Below, one piece after another: positions 14,630 to 22,215 of a DNA stretch of 32,336 nucleotides; the stretch's first letter is position 1, and the number at the start of each line of letters is the position of its first letter. Source of the DNA: an uncultured Prevotella sp. (GTDB lineage Bacteria; Bacteroidota; Bacteroidia; Bacteroidales; Bacteroidaceae); assembly GCA_905236755.1 (NCBI GenBank), contig CAJOCR010000023.1:1-32336 (forward strand). The letters are read 5' to 3'. A program made the translations under genes and the position numbers. The notes beneath the pieces were generated by a model that saw nothing but the letters and a program-made list of their open reading frames with translations, had not been told where the DNA came from and ran no database searches.

Positions 14630-16993
14630 TCAAAACTCAACACGATAAGCAATATTAGGGAATGTGAGCGCAGTGTACATATTCTCTAACTCGTGAGAAT
14701 GCATATTGAAGGTTTGTCCCTGGAACGAACGCATCTGCATATAATCAATTATGAAATGATGAGCCACATGCTTGCCGTTGATGGTGTATTTCACAGAGAA
14801 AGCATAACCAACGTTCATGCCTAATTGCTTGCAGAACGGATTGGCTGTATCTTCTGGAATTGATCTATCGGAACGCTTCATAACGTCTTCGTATGTCATA
14901 CCCTCAGGAACAGGTGTATAACGATCGCCACCCATCATAGTCAGTCGGGCATTAAAGCCAAAGACATTCTTCCGTTCTTTACCTACCATCCATTCTTTTC
15001 CTCCAAGTATATTGGTGATATATCGCCTGTCATGACGAGTAGAATGCCAATCGCCCTGAGCATCACGATACTCTGACTTAAACAATGTGGCGGTAACCAT
15101 ACCATAGAGTCCGTCTTTAAGATAACGTTCAAGGGTGAGGTCAACACCATAGTTCCGGCCTGCACCTTCGTTTACCAATGCTCTGTCTTGATAGAACAGT
15201 TTATGGTTCATAATAGAGAATGTACTACCCTTCTCTACAGGCACATCAAAGAGGTATTGCCAGTAAGGTTCTATCTTCAACATGGCATTATCACCAAGAC
15301 GCTGGGCAAACGAAAGCGAGATATGATGAGAACGGGTAAGGCCGAGATCTTCATTTGGGTTATACTCGCCACCTGTATTCTGTTTCTTCACGAAATAAGT
15401 GTCGGTTGTTTCTCTTCTACTATTCAGAGCATAAGCAAGGGAAAGAGTACTTGATGCTGTTGTCTTGTACTGCACACTGACACGTGGCTCGAAAAGCCAT
15501 TGGTTGTTAAGGTTGAACCACATAACATTCATACCTGCCACAGCCGAAAGACGAGGCGAGAAAGCTATCTTATGACTGGTATAGAAACGAGTGAGACCGG
15601 TATAGCCTTTTGAATCGTAAATACGCAACAACGGACCGCCTATCTCAGCAACGTGGTCAAACCATGTGCTGAACTCAATATGCTGATGCTGAATACCATT
15701 CTGCATGGTATAGCGTGAAGAGAACTTATGCTGGTGCTGCACACTCTCTTGAAGAGTCCAAGAAATGTTGCGACCATCCATATCTGGTGTAGCATTAAGC
15801 TGAGTGTCGTAATCGTTTATGCCAAGACGAGTGTAACTACCTGTATATGCAATGCTTGAACGCAAGGTACCACCAGTGCGGAATCTGTAAGTGTGGCTGA
15901 GTCCAATGGCACAACTTCTTTGTTTAGACCACGAGTCGTTACTGTCCCAAAGGGTTTCCCAATCTGAAACATCAGCAATATCGTTATTAAAATTGTCAAC
16001 AAGCCCTGTGAACCAAAAGGCAAAGGTGCCCGCTTTCTTTGTTGGGAAATTGAGTTTGAAGCTCAGATCCTGATAGTCAAGATTCTCTTTATCCATATTT
16101 ATGGCATGCAGTTCCTGAGCAATCTTTAAGAAACTATAGCGATAGTTTACAAGGTAAGATGCGCCATTCTTTCCTAAAGGACCTTCAGAAGCAAAGTCAA
16201 CACCGAGTGTTCCCACCTGAACAGCATGCTCATGCTTGGCACTATTACCAACACGCATCTTCATGTCGAAAGCCCCAGAAAGAGCATTACCATATTCGGC
16301 TGGCATGGCACCTGTAAGGAAATCGCTATTGGCAAGCACTGTTCCATTGAGCGAAGTGAACACACCACCACCTGCCGCAGTTATCTCAGCAAAGTGGTTA
16401 GGGTTGTTAACTTCGACACCTTCAATACGCCATTGCAACATCTGTGGTGAGTTACCATGAATACTAATACCATTGGTGGCGCCACCTGTGGCTACACCTG
16501 CAAACATAGAAGCTGTACGAGCTGGGTCGGCTAAGCCACCGGCATAACGATTGGCTTCTTCAACACTAAACATACGAGCACCCACCTGAGCCATCTCGTT
16601 AAGTGGCATCTGCTTATTAATCTGTGGTTTCACTACTACCTCACCTATCTGCGACACGCTCTCGTTCATACGAAGATTGAGAACCAACTCTTTACCTGCC
16701 GACAACAACTGTTCTTTGAGCACCAATGGTTCGTAGCCCACATAGCTGGCCTTGATAGAATGGCGCCCAACAGGAACATTATTAATAACAAAATTTCCGT
16801 TAATGTCAGAAACCGCGGTTGCGTTTTCTACTCCTTCAACAACGATGGTAACACCAATCATTGGTTCATCTGACGACATGTCACTCACATGACCTCTTAT
16901 CGTCTGCATTGTAAGCGTTGTACTTGCTGCTCCTGAAATACAAATCATCAATAATAGAGCAAGCATTACTGTTAGCTTGTTAATTCGTTTCAT
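14630..16993 (-). CDS. TonB-dependent receptor with carboxypeptidase-D-like N-domain
   Basis: This 787-residue protein has a signal peptide (about 1-24), a CarboxypepD_reg-like domain at about 30-112 (IRGHVSDMSSDEPMIGVTIV, DINGNFVINNVPVGRH, ASYVGYEPLVL), a plug domain at about 115-245 (GEVVVKPQINK, NGISIHGNSPQMLQWRIEGV, MPAEYGNALSGAFDMKMR) and a beta-barrel ending in the aromatic residue of AYRVEF, the usual outer-membrane targeting end. The plug is unrelated in detail to those of the two barrels at 7243-11902. Unlike SusC systems there is no SusD neighbour, so a small-molecule or metal ligand is as likely as a glycan. Its promoter has operator site 5 and a good -33 TTTG. The gene stands alone and ends 4 bp before the next operator. 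Confidence 0.88.
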   Translation of the reverse strand: MKRINKLTVMLALLLMICISGAASTTLTMQTIRGHVSDMSSDEPMIGVTIVVEGVENATAVSDINGNFVINNVPVGRHSIKASYVGYEPLVLKEQLLSAGKELVLNLRMNESVSQIGEVVVKPQINKQMPLNEMAQVGARMFSVEEANRYAGGLADPARTASMFAGVATGGATNGISIHGNSPQMLQWRIEGVEVNNPNHFAEITAAGGGVFTSLNGTVLANSDFLTGAMPAEYGNALSGAFDMKMRVGNSAKHEHAVQVGTLGVDFASEGPLGKNGASYLVNYRYSFLKIAQELHAINMDKENLDYQDLSFKLNFPTKKAGTFAFWFTGLVDNFNNDIADVSDWETLWDSNDSWSKQRSCAIGLSHTYRFRTGGTLRSSIAYTGSYTRLGINDYDTQLNATPDMDGRNISWTLQESVQHQHKFSSRYTMQNGIQHQHIEFSTWFDHVAEIGGPLLRIYDSKGYTGLTRFYTSHKIAFSPRLSAVAGMNVMWFNLNNQWLFEPRVSVQYKTTASSTLSLAYALNSRRETTDTYFVKKQNTGGEYNPNEDLGLTRSHHISLSFAQRLGDNAMLKIEPYWQYLFDVPVEKGSTFSIMNHKLFYQDRALVNEGAGRNYGVDLTLERYLKDGLYGMVTATLFKSEYRDAQGDWHSTRHDRRYITNILGGKEWMVGKERKNVFGFNARLTMMGGDRYTPVPEGMTYEDVMKRSDRSIPEDTANPFCKQLGMNVGYAFSVKYTINGKHVAHHFIIDYMQMRSFQGQTFNMHSHELENMYTALTFPNIAYRVEF

Positions 16994-17019
16994 TAGTTAT
17001 TTCACATTAAAATCGGCAG

Positions 17020-17051
17020 CAAAAGTACGCTTAACCATTATTACTCACAAA
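17020..17051 (-). promoter_or_regulatory. Promoter of the TonB receptor gene
   Basis: TTTG at 17051-17048, a 20-bp spacer and TACTTTTG at 17027-17020 form a complete Bacteroidota promoter; the leader is about 20 nt. Of the five operator-linked promoters only this one has a perfect -33 element, so it may have basal activity without activator. Confidence 0.7.
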
Positions 17052-17055
17052 TTTC

Positions 17056-17085
17056 TGTGATGAAATGTACATTTTTGTGATAAAC
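17056..17085 (-). promoter_or_regulatory. LytTR-type direct-repeat operator, site 5
   Basis: Gene strand: distal GTTTATCACA (17085-17076), proximal TTTCATCACA (17065-17056), 20 bp apart, 28 bp to the -7 element. Both half-sites end TCACA, unlike the TCCCA proximal ends of the other four sites. Confidence 0.6.
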
Positions 17086-17097
17086 GACGCTTTTTCT

Positions 17098-17138
17098 AAA
17101 AAAAAATGCCTGCCTCATTTTTATTAGGCAGACATTTT
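17098..17138 (-). terminator. Intrinsic terminator of the MerR gene
   Basis: On the minus strand TGTCTGCCT pairs with AGGCAGGCA (one mismatch, extended by flanking A/T pairs) around a 10-nt AT loop and is followed by nine T. It starts 4 bp past the MerR stop codon and insulates the TonB receptor promoter. Confidence 0.85.
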
Positions 17139-17142
17139 ATAA

Positions 17143-17964
17143 TTATTCTATCGGTATCTGGATAATTGAAAGCCATTTCTCTGGATCTTCCTGATTCCAT
17201 GCGCCATCAATATAACAGGTGCGGTGTTGCCCGGCAACCTTGTAACCTTGCTCTTCCATATAGCGGAAAACCTCGGTGTAAGATTCGTAAAAGCGCTCGT
17301 AAGGACCGACATGCTTCATGCAGAGGGCTTTGGGAACAGCTGGCAAACGCTTAAATTTGATGATGGCGCTGTCTTGTCCCATCTCCTCCACCTGCTCACA
17401 ATACTCGATGTCGATATCCGTTGGCATATATTCCTTGTTATGCTCTATAGTAAAGCAATAGCCTGGAGGCGGACACTTACAGCCCAGACGCTGCATCTCT
17501 GGGCCTATCTTTTCGTAGCACAGAGGTCCAAGGGCTTCGTAATTAGGAATGACTTCACGATGACTTGCCACGATAATTTCGGGCAGTGTTTGAATACTGA
17601 ATTTTTCCATTGTCTTCATTTCTTTGCGAGAGTCTCTCCAGTCGAGCAGTCGGTTCCTGCGGGCAATCAGTTGTTTCAGTTGTTGTTCGGTTTCTTTTAT
17701 CTTTTCCGTCAGCTGTCGAACACTGGGCGTATGAGATACATCATCATACAGATCCTTAATCTCGTCAAGCGAGAAGCCAAGCCGTTGAAGGTCACGAATA
17801 GTGTTAAGCTTCTGCATCTGATCAATACTATAGTAGCGATAACCCGTCCACTCATCCACCTCGTCAGGCAACAAGAGTCCTTTCTGCTCATAGTGACGCA
17901 GGGTCTTTACTGTTACCTGCATCATCTGCGAGAACTCTCCGATTTTTAATTTCATTTTACTCAT
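17143..17964 (-). CDS. MerR-family regulator with GyrI-like effector-binding domain
   Basis: This 273-residue protein resembles BmrR-type regulators. An N-terminal MerR winged helix is at about 6-75 (KIGEFSQMMQVTVKTLRHYE, GYRYYSIDQMQKLNTIRDLQ, GFSLDEIKDL), a coiled-coil linker at about 82-110, and a C-terminal GyrI-like domain at about 118-273 (KFKRLPAVPKALCMKHVGPYERFYESYTEV). Such proteins bind amphipathic or cationic small molecules and activate promoters with over-long spacers. An ATG three codons in (17955) is an alternative start. Its own promoter has a 22-bp spacer and a CCTTAGG dyad, so autoregulation is likely. It ends the detoxification string, and the free-standing GyrI-like gene at 19533-20081 has a similar type of ligand domain. 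The inducer is unknown. Confidence 0.88.
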   Translation of the reverse strand: MSKMKLKIGEFSQMMQVTVKTLRHYEQKGLLLPDEVDEWTGYRYYSIDQMQKLNTIRDLQRLGFSLDEIKDLYDDVSHTPSVRQLTEKIKETEQQLKQLIARRNRLLDWRDSRKEMKTMEKFSIQTLPEIIVASHREVIPNYEALGPLCYEKIGPEMQRLGCKCPPPGYCFTIEHNKEYMPTDIDIEYCEQVEEMGQDSAIIKFKRLPAVPKALCMKHVGPYERFYESYTEVFRYMEEQGYKVAGQHRTCYIDGAWNQEDPEKWLSIIQIPIE

Positions 17965-17992
17965 AATCGCGCGATGTTTTGCTAAGCGATTC

Positions 17993-18026
17993 CAAAATTA
18001 AAGCATGACCTAAGGGACGAGTCAAA
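17993..18026 (-). promoter_or_regulatory. MerR-type promoter with elongated 22-bp spacer
   Basis: TTTG at 18026-18023 and TAATTTTG at 18000-17993 are separated by 22 bp rather than 20. The spacer contains TCCCTTAGGTC, whose CCTTAGG core resembles the centre of operators bound by multidrug-type MerR regulators. Overlong spacing is the hallmark of MerR-activated promoters. Confidence 0.6.
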
Positions 18027-18082
18027 CGTTTTCCGCTTTTTAACTCAAATTTAACACTAGATGCAAGCATCATTGCATTCAC

Positions 18083-18256
18083 TCAATCGCAGTATTCAAA
18101 GAAATAGAAGTCTGTCCAACCAGTATTCTCGGCATAAAGATGCTGCTTTCCTCTGTATTCAAAGCCTAATGCTTTGTATATTTTATGGGCGGGTGTGTTA
18201 GAGGCGAGTGCAATGATGGACTCATAATCTTCAATTGCTGCTCTACTTAGTTTCAT
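18083..18256 (-). pseudogene. GNAT acetyltransferase remnant with internal deletion
   Basis: This open frame of 57 residues starts like a GNAT protein (MKLSRAAIEDYESIIALA) and jumps straight to a typical GNAT C-terminus (PAHKIYKALGFEYRGKQH, then TGWTDFYFFEY). A full-length GNAT is about 150 residues, so roughly 90 residues, including the acetyl-CoA loop R/Q-x-x-G-x-G/A, are missing without loss of frame. It is probably non-functional. It is the last remnant in the string below the promoter at 22665. Confidence 0.75.
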
Positions 18257-18273
18257 ATTTGTTTATCTTATGT

Positions 18274-18363
18274 CTATTTGCTACGAATATAATGCCCCTC
18301 TTGAATTGCAGCGAAGAGGGCGATGCAAGCGATTGCCCATGCAACGGAGACGAAGCATAACTG
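18274..18363 (-). pseudogene. Possible C-terminal remnant of a membrane protein
   Basis: In frame after the stop codon of the cysteine-rich gene, 29 codons read as a hydrophobic helix followed by a charged tail (VSVAWAIACIALFAAIQEGH, then IRSK and stop). There is no start codon of its own. It reads like the last transmembrane segment of a deleted transporter, but a chance open stretch cannot be excluded. Confidence 0.3.
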
Positions 18364-18795
18364 TCATCTATCGACCTCTATTCTCATTTCGCAATCTGTT
18401 CCACCACCCAAGATGGAATGACAAAGCGTTACGGTGAAGTTCTTGTCTTTCCATAAACTGTGCAGCGAATAAATCACACTTTGGCGTGAACTTTCACAGA
18501 GCAAAGGCGTAGTTACATATCCCTTTTTACACAATTCACAGGTGCATTCCAAGAAGATAAGTCGATAAACACGACCTTTCTCAACAACATCACCTTTTAC
18601 TCCTGGCAAATCATTAGCCATCTGAAAGAACACATCCATGTTCCCTTTGGCATCCTCATAGAGTTTCTTGTAAACAGAAAGCGTGCCACCATTTACACAG
18701 TTTTTCCCACATTCTGAGAAGAATGCAGACCGCTCCTCTGGAGAGAGCCGTGCTATACCTTTCTCGAAACCCTTAAACCAATTTGATATTTCCAT
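18364..18795 (-). CDS. Cysteine-rich cytoplasmic protein of unknown function
   Basis: This 143-residue protein has no signal peptide. Cysteines cluster as ECGKNCVNGG (about 28-37), ECTCELCKKG (about 83-92), LLC (about 98) and a C-terminal LCHSILGGGTDCEMRI. The C-terminal G-x-x-x-C-E-M-R-I pattern recalls small cysteine-containing ligand-binding domains of the 4-vinyl-reductase or ATC-hydrolase type, but I do not recognise the family firmly. The cysteine layout suggests metal binding or a redox role. The ATG overlaps the tail of the truncated beta-lactamase frame by 23 bp, so this gene seems to have been brought next to that fragment by a deletion. The frame is intact and probably expressed from the string's upstream promoter. 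Confidence 0.65.
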   Translation of the reverse strand: MEISNWFKGFEKGIARLSPEERSAFFSECGKNCVNGGTLSVYKKLYEDAKGNMDVFFQMANDLPGVKGDVVEKGRVYRLIFLECTCELCKKGYVTTPLLCESSRQSVIYSLHSLWKDKNFTVTLCHSILGGGTDCEMRIEVDR

Positions 18796-19018
18796 GACGA
18801 TAAATATTTAAACCAGGATAATAGCACCACACTAAAAAGGCAGGAATGTACAGTGCCTGAGGGAATTTCATAACGCTATACATGGGGAAACGGCTTGTCG
18901 CATTGATGCCACTCTCAGTTCCGCCTTTTTTAACATAGGCGCCAAGTACCTCATTCTGAGCATCCACAGAAATAAAGGATGCAAGGGCCAAGAAAAAAAT
19001 AACAATCTTCTTTGTCAT
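18773..19018 (-). pseudogene. Truncated class A beta-lactamase (N-terminal fragment)
   Basis: The 81-codon frame starts with a signal peptide (MTKKIVIFFLALASFISVDA) and soon reaches INATSRFPMYSVMKFPQAL, matching the class A beta-lactamase region around the active-site S-x-x-K (here SVMK). After that the family ends abruptly and about 25 unrelated residues (IPAFLVWCYYPGLNIYR) lead to a stop. The segment between signal peptide and SVMK is also short. The SDN, E166 and KTG regions are absent, so no activity is expected. The ATG overlaps the stop codon of the GNAT gene by one base (TAATG), so it was once translationally coupled. Confidence 0.7.
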
Positions 19019-19503
19019 TACTTACAATTTATTTCCATTTCTTTTTCCGTCCATTCTTCTCCATCTATGAAGTAAGAGTCAGTACCGACACCCCTGAACC
19101 CAACGGACTCATAGCAGTGGAAGGCCGAAGGATTATTGTCGAATACGCCGAGGGTTATCTTCTTTGCTCCAAACTCGCGTGTCGCTTTTTGGATAGCGAG
19201 TTGTAGCAGCTGTTTGCCATAACCCTTGCCTCTCAATCGGTCATCAATGATGACGAATCCGAAACGGATAATAGTCTTCGAAGAATATGGATAGCGAAGT
19301 ATGACATGTCCCACAACTTTCCCTTCATCGTCGATGGCGGTGAAGGGAAAGATAACATCAGATTCGTATTGTGCAACCATATCCTCTGGCTTTGGAGGAT
19401 ACACAGGATATCTATCTGCACTCCACTTCCGAAATGCAGTTTTGTCCTTTATCCATGAAAGGATAATAGGAGCATCATCGATGGTGAACTGCCTTAATGT
19501 CAT
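19018..19503 (-). CDS. GNAT-family N-acetyltransferase
   Basis: This 161-residue protein from the ATG at 19503 begins MTLRQFTIDDAPIILSW, the usual GNAT opening. A longer frame from 19560 would overlap the upstream gene and adds unrelated residues. The acetyl-CoA binding loop RLRGKGYGKQLL is at about 88-100, with beta4 IIRFGFVIIDD before it and the C-terminal NPSAFHCYESVGFRGVG after. The likely reaction is acetyl transfer from acetyl-CoA to an amine of a small molecule or protein N-terminus; the substrate is unknown. It lies 29 bp after the effector-binding gene and overlaps the beta-lactamase fragment by one base, so it belongs to the same transcript. Confidence 0.85.
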   Translation of the reverse strand: MTLRQFTIDDAPIILSWIKDKTAFRKWSADRYPVYPPKPEDMVAQYESDVIFPFTAIDDEGKVVGHVILRYPYSSKTIIRFGFVIIDDRLRGKGYGKQLLQLAIQKATREFGAKKITLGVFDNNPSAFHCYESVGFRGVGTDSYFIDGEEWTEKEMEINCK

Positions 19504-19532
19504 ACATTTGTGATGAATGGTTTTAGATACCT

Positions 19533-20081
19533 CTATTCTAACGGCATCATCACGCCACATTGATAATCAGGCGACTGGATGTCCGTGCCCTGATACCACT
19601 CCATGCAGCAGGAATTCGTTGCCCATGTGTATTCCGGATGTGCGGGTACCCACTCCTTATGGAACTTCGTGTACTGCTCCTGAAAGGCTTTCATGCCACC
19701 CTCAAAATGCATCTTCAGCCACTTTCCGCTATGAATAGGGAAGAGCTGCATGCCTTCTGGTACGTCGCCCCCTTTATAAATACCGCCGATAACGTAGGTA
19801 AATGTGTTTTTGCTGCAAGCACCGAAATTCATTTCTGCACAGATAGCGCAATTGTGGTTGGGTATGTCGCAAGTGCAGAGTCCAAACTCACCAACGCCAT
19901 TAGCAAATGCCACCTGTTGGAATGTATTAGGTGCTTGTTTCTCAAACACCACAGGCTTGATAATCTTTTCCACATACTCACCCCAGAACTTTGGGCATTC
20001 TTCTTTCGCCTCATTAAAGGCAATCTTTCTGGCCATGCCAATAATCAGCACATCGTGCAGCACAATAATCTCGTGTTTCAT
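19533..20081 (-). CDS. Stand-alone GyrI-like/AraC-type effector-binding domain protein
   Basis: This 182-residue protein lacks a DNA-binding domain and consists of one small-molecule-binding domain. Signs are an N-terminal IIVLHDVLIIGMARKIAF strand with helix, FWGEYVEKI, a middle YVIGGIYKG strand, and a C-terminal WVPAHPEYTWATNSCCMEWY. This is the layout of the C-terminal domains of Rob/BmrR regulators and integron Cass2-like proteins, which bind cationic or aromatic drugs. Cysteine-rich turns (LCTCDIPNHNCAICAEMNFG) are an unusual insertion that may hold a metal. It may sequester a toxic ligand or act as an accessory sensor. No helix-turn-helix is fused. Confidence 0.72.
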   Translation of the reverse strand: MKHEIIVLHDVLIIGMARKIAFNEAKEECPKFWGEYVEKIIKPVVFEKQAPNTFQQVAFANGVGEFGLCTCDIPNHNCAICAEMNFGACSKNTFTYVIGGIYKGGDVPEGMQLFPIHSGKWLKMHFEGGMKAFQEQYTKFHKEWVPAHPEYTWATNSCCMEWYQGTDIQSPDYQCGVMMPLE

Positions 20082-20120
20082 AAAAATTAATTTTAAACTT
20101 TTTCTATTATCATTCTTTGA

Positions 20121-20262
20121 TAATTTATAAACTCCATCACCTCCTTATCCGTTGGTTATGCTCCGAACGTCACCTTACAGGTACGCAGTCCCTGCTGGTT
20201 GATCATCTCGAACAGTCCAATCCAGAAAGGATCTTCAAACAGTACAGTCAGCGAACCTGTGG
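20121..20262 (-). pseudogene. YjdF-family (DUF2992) gene fragment with in-frame stop
   Basis: The minus strand reads GSLTVLFEDPFWIGLFEMI followed by NQQGLRTCKVTFGA, then a stop (TAA at 20158-20156), then PTDKEVMEF, after which similarity ends. This corresponds to the first ~38 residues of the intact YjdF gene at 31663-32085, at high nucleotide identity. There is no ATG at the matching start. It fills most of the 205-bp gap between two neighbouring genes. Confidence 0.8.
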
Positions 20263-20286
20263 TCAAATTGTTGACAAGGTAATATT

Positions 20287-21291
20287 TTATTCTTTTACAA
20301 ACGATCCAATCTCTATGAGGTTCCCATCAGGGTCGGCAACGTAGCAAGTGCGCTGTCCCCAAGGTTCGGTAGTCGGAGGAAGAACGGACTTTGCGCCACA
20401 GTTAAGAGCATTTTGATACTCTTTGTCAACATCAGCGAAAGTTGGCACATCGAGGCTCAACTCCATTGTACCGTTGAGACCTTCTGGATACCGAAAATTC
20501 TTTAAAACCATCTGCTCGAATGCATCACGTGGGTAGAGTATTATTCTATTGTTACCAAGGAACATCTCTACATTCGGCTGTACGCCATCCCATGAAGTGG
20601 TAAAGCCAAAGGCTTTGGTATAGAAATCTACAGTAACCTTATTATTGCTGGTAAAAAGTCCGATGGTATTGAATTTAAATCGAGGACATGGTGAGTATAA
20701 TTTTACCAGTCCGTCGCTCATAAACGTGTACCAGTTATCAATCATCTCTGGTGTATCGTTCTCAAGCAGTTTCAGCAACTCGCGCGTAAACTCAAGATAT
20801 CCAGAACCATTGGCGGTAACGATACGACCATCAGTTACGGCCTGCTCGTTCACATAGCCGTCCTCGTTGGTATAGTTGTTGCCACCCCACAATTTCAGTT
20901 GGTCGATACCATTACCCGTATGTTTGATGTTGTTCAGTAATCCCTGTTTGGCCATCCATGAAGCGGCATTACAGATAGCCCCCACTACAACACCCTTGCC
21001 CAGCGCATCCTTAACAATGGGCAATACACGCTCAGCTTCGGGATTCATCCAACCAAAACCACCTATCAGCACCAATGCCGCATAATCTTTTGGCATGGTT
21101 TCGAACGAATAATCGGGCAATGTTCGCATACCGCCAAGCGATTTTACAGGCTCCATCGTTGGAGCTACCATCTTATTGATATACTTTGGTTCCTTGCGAA
21201 ATCCTATGGCGTCGGTGCTCACCGCACCTGGCATAAAACCTATCTCATGCTCAGCATAATAATCCAGCAATATGTACAATATTTCTTTCAT
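20287..21291 (-). CDS. DJ-1/PfpI-like domain fused to a VOC (glyoxalase-fold) domain
   Basis: Residues 1 to about 195 are a DJ-1/PfpI-type glutamine-amidotransferase-like domain with the nucleophile elbow VVVGAICNAASW (Cys108), GGFGWMNPE and an acidic residue early in the domain. Residues about 206-334 are a vicinal-oxygen-chelate domain (FNTIGLFTSNNKVTVDFYTK, ending CYVADPDGNLIEIGSF with the C-terminal metal-type Glu). Both families include enzymes of reactive carbonyl or xenobiotic removal, so a two-domain detoxification enzyme is plausible; the first metal-ligand His of typical glyoxalases is not obvious, and function is unproven. It lies 36 bp after the FMN-barrel gene and is probably co-transcribed. 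The usual genes are separate, so the fusion is notable. Confidence 0.85.
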   Translation of the reverse strand: MKEILYILLDYYAEHEIGFMPGAVSTDAIGFRKEPKYINKMVAPTMEPVKSLGGMRTLPDYSFETMPKDYAALVLIGGFGWMNPEAERVLPIVKDALGKGVVVGAICNAASWMAKQGLLNNIKHTGNGIDQLKLWGGNNYTNEDGYVNEQAVTDGRIVTANGSGYLEFTRELLKLLENDTPEMIDNWYTFMSDGLVKLYSPCPRFKFNTIGLFTSNNKVTVDFYTKAFGFTTSWDGVQPNVEMFLGNNRIILYPRDAFEQMVLKNFRYPEGLNGTMELSLDVPTFADVDKEYQNALNCGAKSVLPPTTEPWGQRTCYVADPDGNLIEIGSFVKE

Positions 21292-21327
21292 CTGTATATC
21301 AAATGATTAATAAAACCAATCTTATGT

Positions 21328-22197
21328 TTACTCAATCACGAAGCTACGTGGATAAAAGTCGCTGTAGAAACGGCCATCGGTGGCTGTGAACTTCAGTACG
21401 CAGTAATTAGGATCGGTCACGCCGCCGGGATAATACTCTGTATCGCCCTCGCGCCAAATCATCTCCTTGCTCTTGGCATCAGTCAGCACTTCCATAGTGC
21501 CACGAAGCATCATACCTTTGAAACCTTCGGCATCGCAGAAATAGATGCTGGCCTTGGGATTGGCCTTGTAGTGGGCCACACGCAGCGAGAAGGTATTAGT
21601 GGTAAAATAGAACGTACGGATGCCCTCGCGTTTACGTGGTGCCAACATAGCCTTGGTGCAGGGATAGCCCTCGTTATCTACTGATGATATGAAGGCAATA
21701 GGCAATGAGTCGGCCATCTGCGCGATAAGCTCTTTAACCCCAGCCAAAGCAGGATTTACCTTCATAGCCTCATCATCGTTGACAGTAAGTGTCTTGCGCC
21801 AACGCTTCAGTTGTGGGAAGTACATCTTCATCTGTCCGATATATTCTTCTTTGGTGATAGGCTGAGGTAACCCTTTGTTCACCTCGTTGACAAACTGAGC
21901 ACAATGCTCAATCATCTCGTCCATCGTGCAGTCTTGCAAGAACTTACCGTCCTTATAGCAATAAATGCAATAATCTTCATTTTTACTACCATCTGCATTG
22001 GTGCCGAGAACTTCGTCTGTCAGTGGCATACCGCAGCTCTGACAAAATTTCATTGTTTTTTTCATATTATTCTCTCTTTCTGTTATAGTACATTTATAGG
22101 TTGAATCATTCAAGGATTTGTACTTACTCATATTCTGAGCCTGTATTGCTTGCCATCCAACAAAGAGGAGTAGCAGTGCTAATACTTTTTTCTTCAT
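21328..22197 (-). CDS. Zinc-ribbon plus FMN-binding split-barrel (pyridoxamine oxidase-like) protein
   Basis: The full frame has 289 residues. From residue 45 it begins MKKTMKFCQSCGMPLTDEV, a zinc ribbon with Cys52, Cys55, Cys77 and Cys80; from about 145 to the end is a pyridoxamine-5'-phosphate-oxidase-like split barrel (PIAFISSVDNEGYPCTKAML, then a RTFYFTTN strand and ASIYFCDAEGFKGMMLRG). Such proteins are usually cytoplasmic flavin-binding reductases or heme-degradation-like enzymes. Residues 1-44 form a clear signal peptide (MKKKVLALLLLFVGWQAIQA) plus a short linker, which is out of place. The ATG at 22065, preceded by AGAAAGAGAG, is a strong alternative start giving a normal 245-residue protein. 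The 5' part may be the stub of a deleted secreted protein. Confidence 0.82.
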   Translation of the reverse strand: MKKKVLALLLLFVGWQAIQAQNMSKYKSLNDSTYKCTITERENNMKKTMKFCQSCGMPLTDEVLGTNADGSKNEDYCIYCYKDGKFLQDCTMDEMIEHCAQFVNEVNKGLPQPITKEEYIGQMKMYFPQLKRWRKTLTVNDDEAMKVNPALAGVKELIAQMADSLPIAFISSVDNEGYPCTKAMLAPRKREGIRTFYFTTNTFSLRVAHYKANPKASIYFCDAEGFKGMMLRGTMEVLTDAKSKEMIWREGDTEYYPGGVTDPNYCVLKFTATDGRFYSDFYPRSFVIE

Positions 22198-22215
22198 CGT
22201 TTAATTTGTTTTAAT

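Noticed and set aside
17224..17949. 241-residue plus-strand frame
   Set aside because: Exactly antisense to the well-supported MerR gene; a shadow frame.
18083..20262. Integron-like cassette array
   Set aside because: No integrase or attC-like sites seen; genes share one strand, but remnants look like deletions rather than cassettes.
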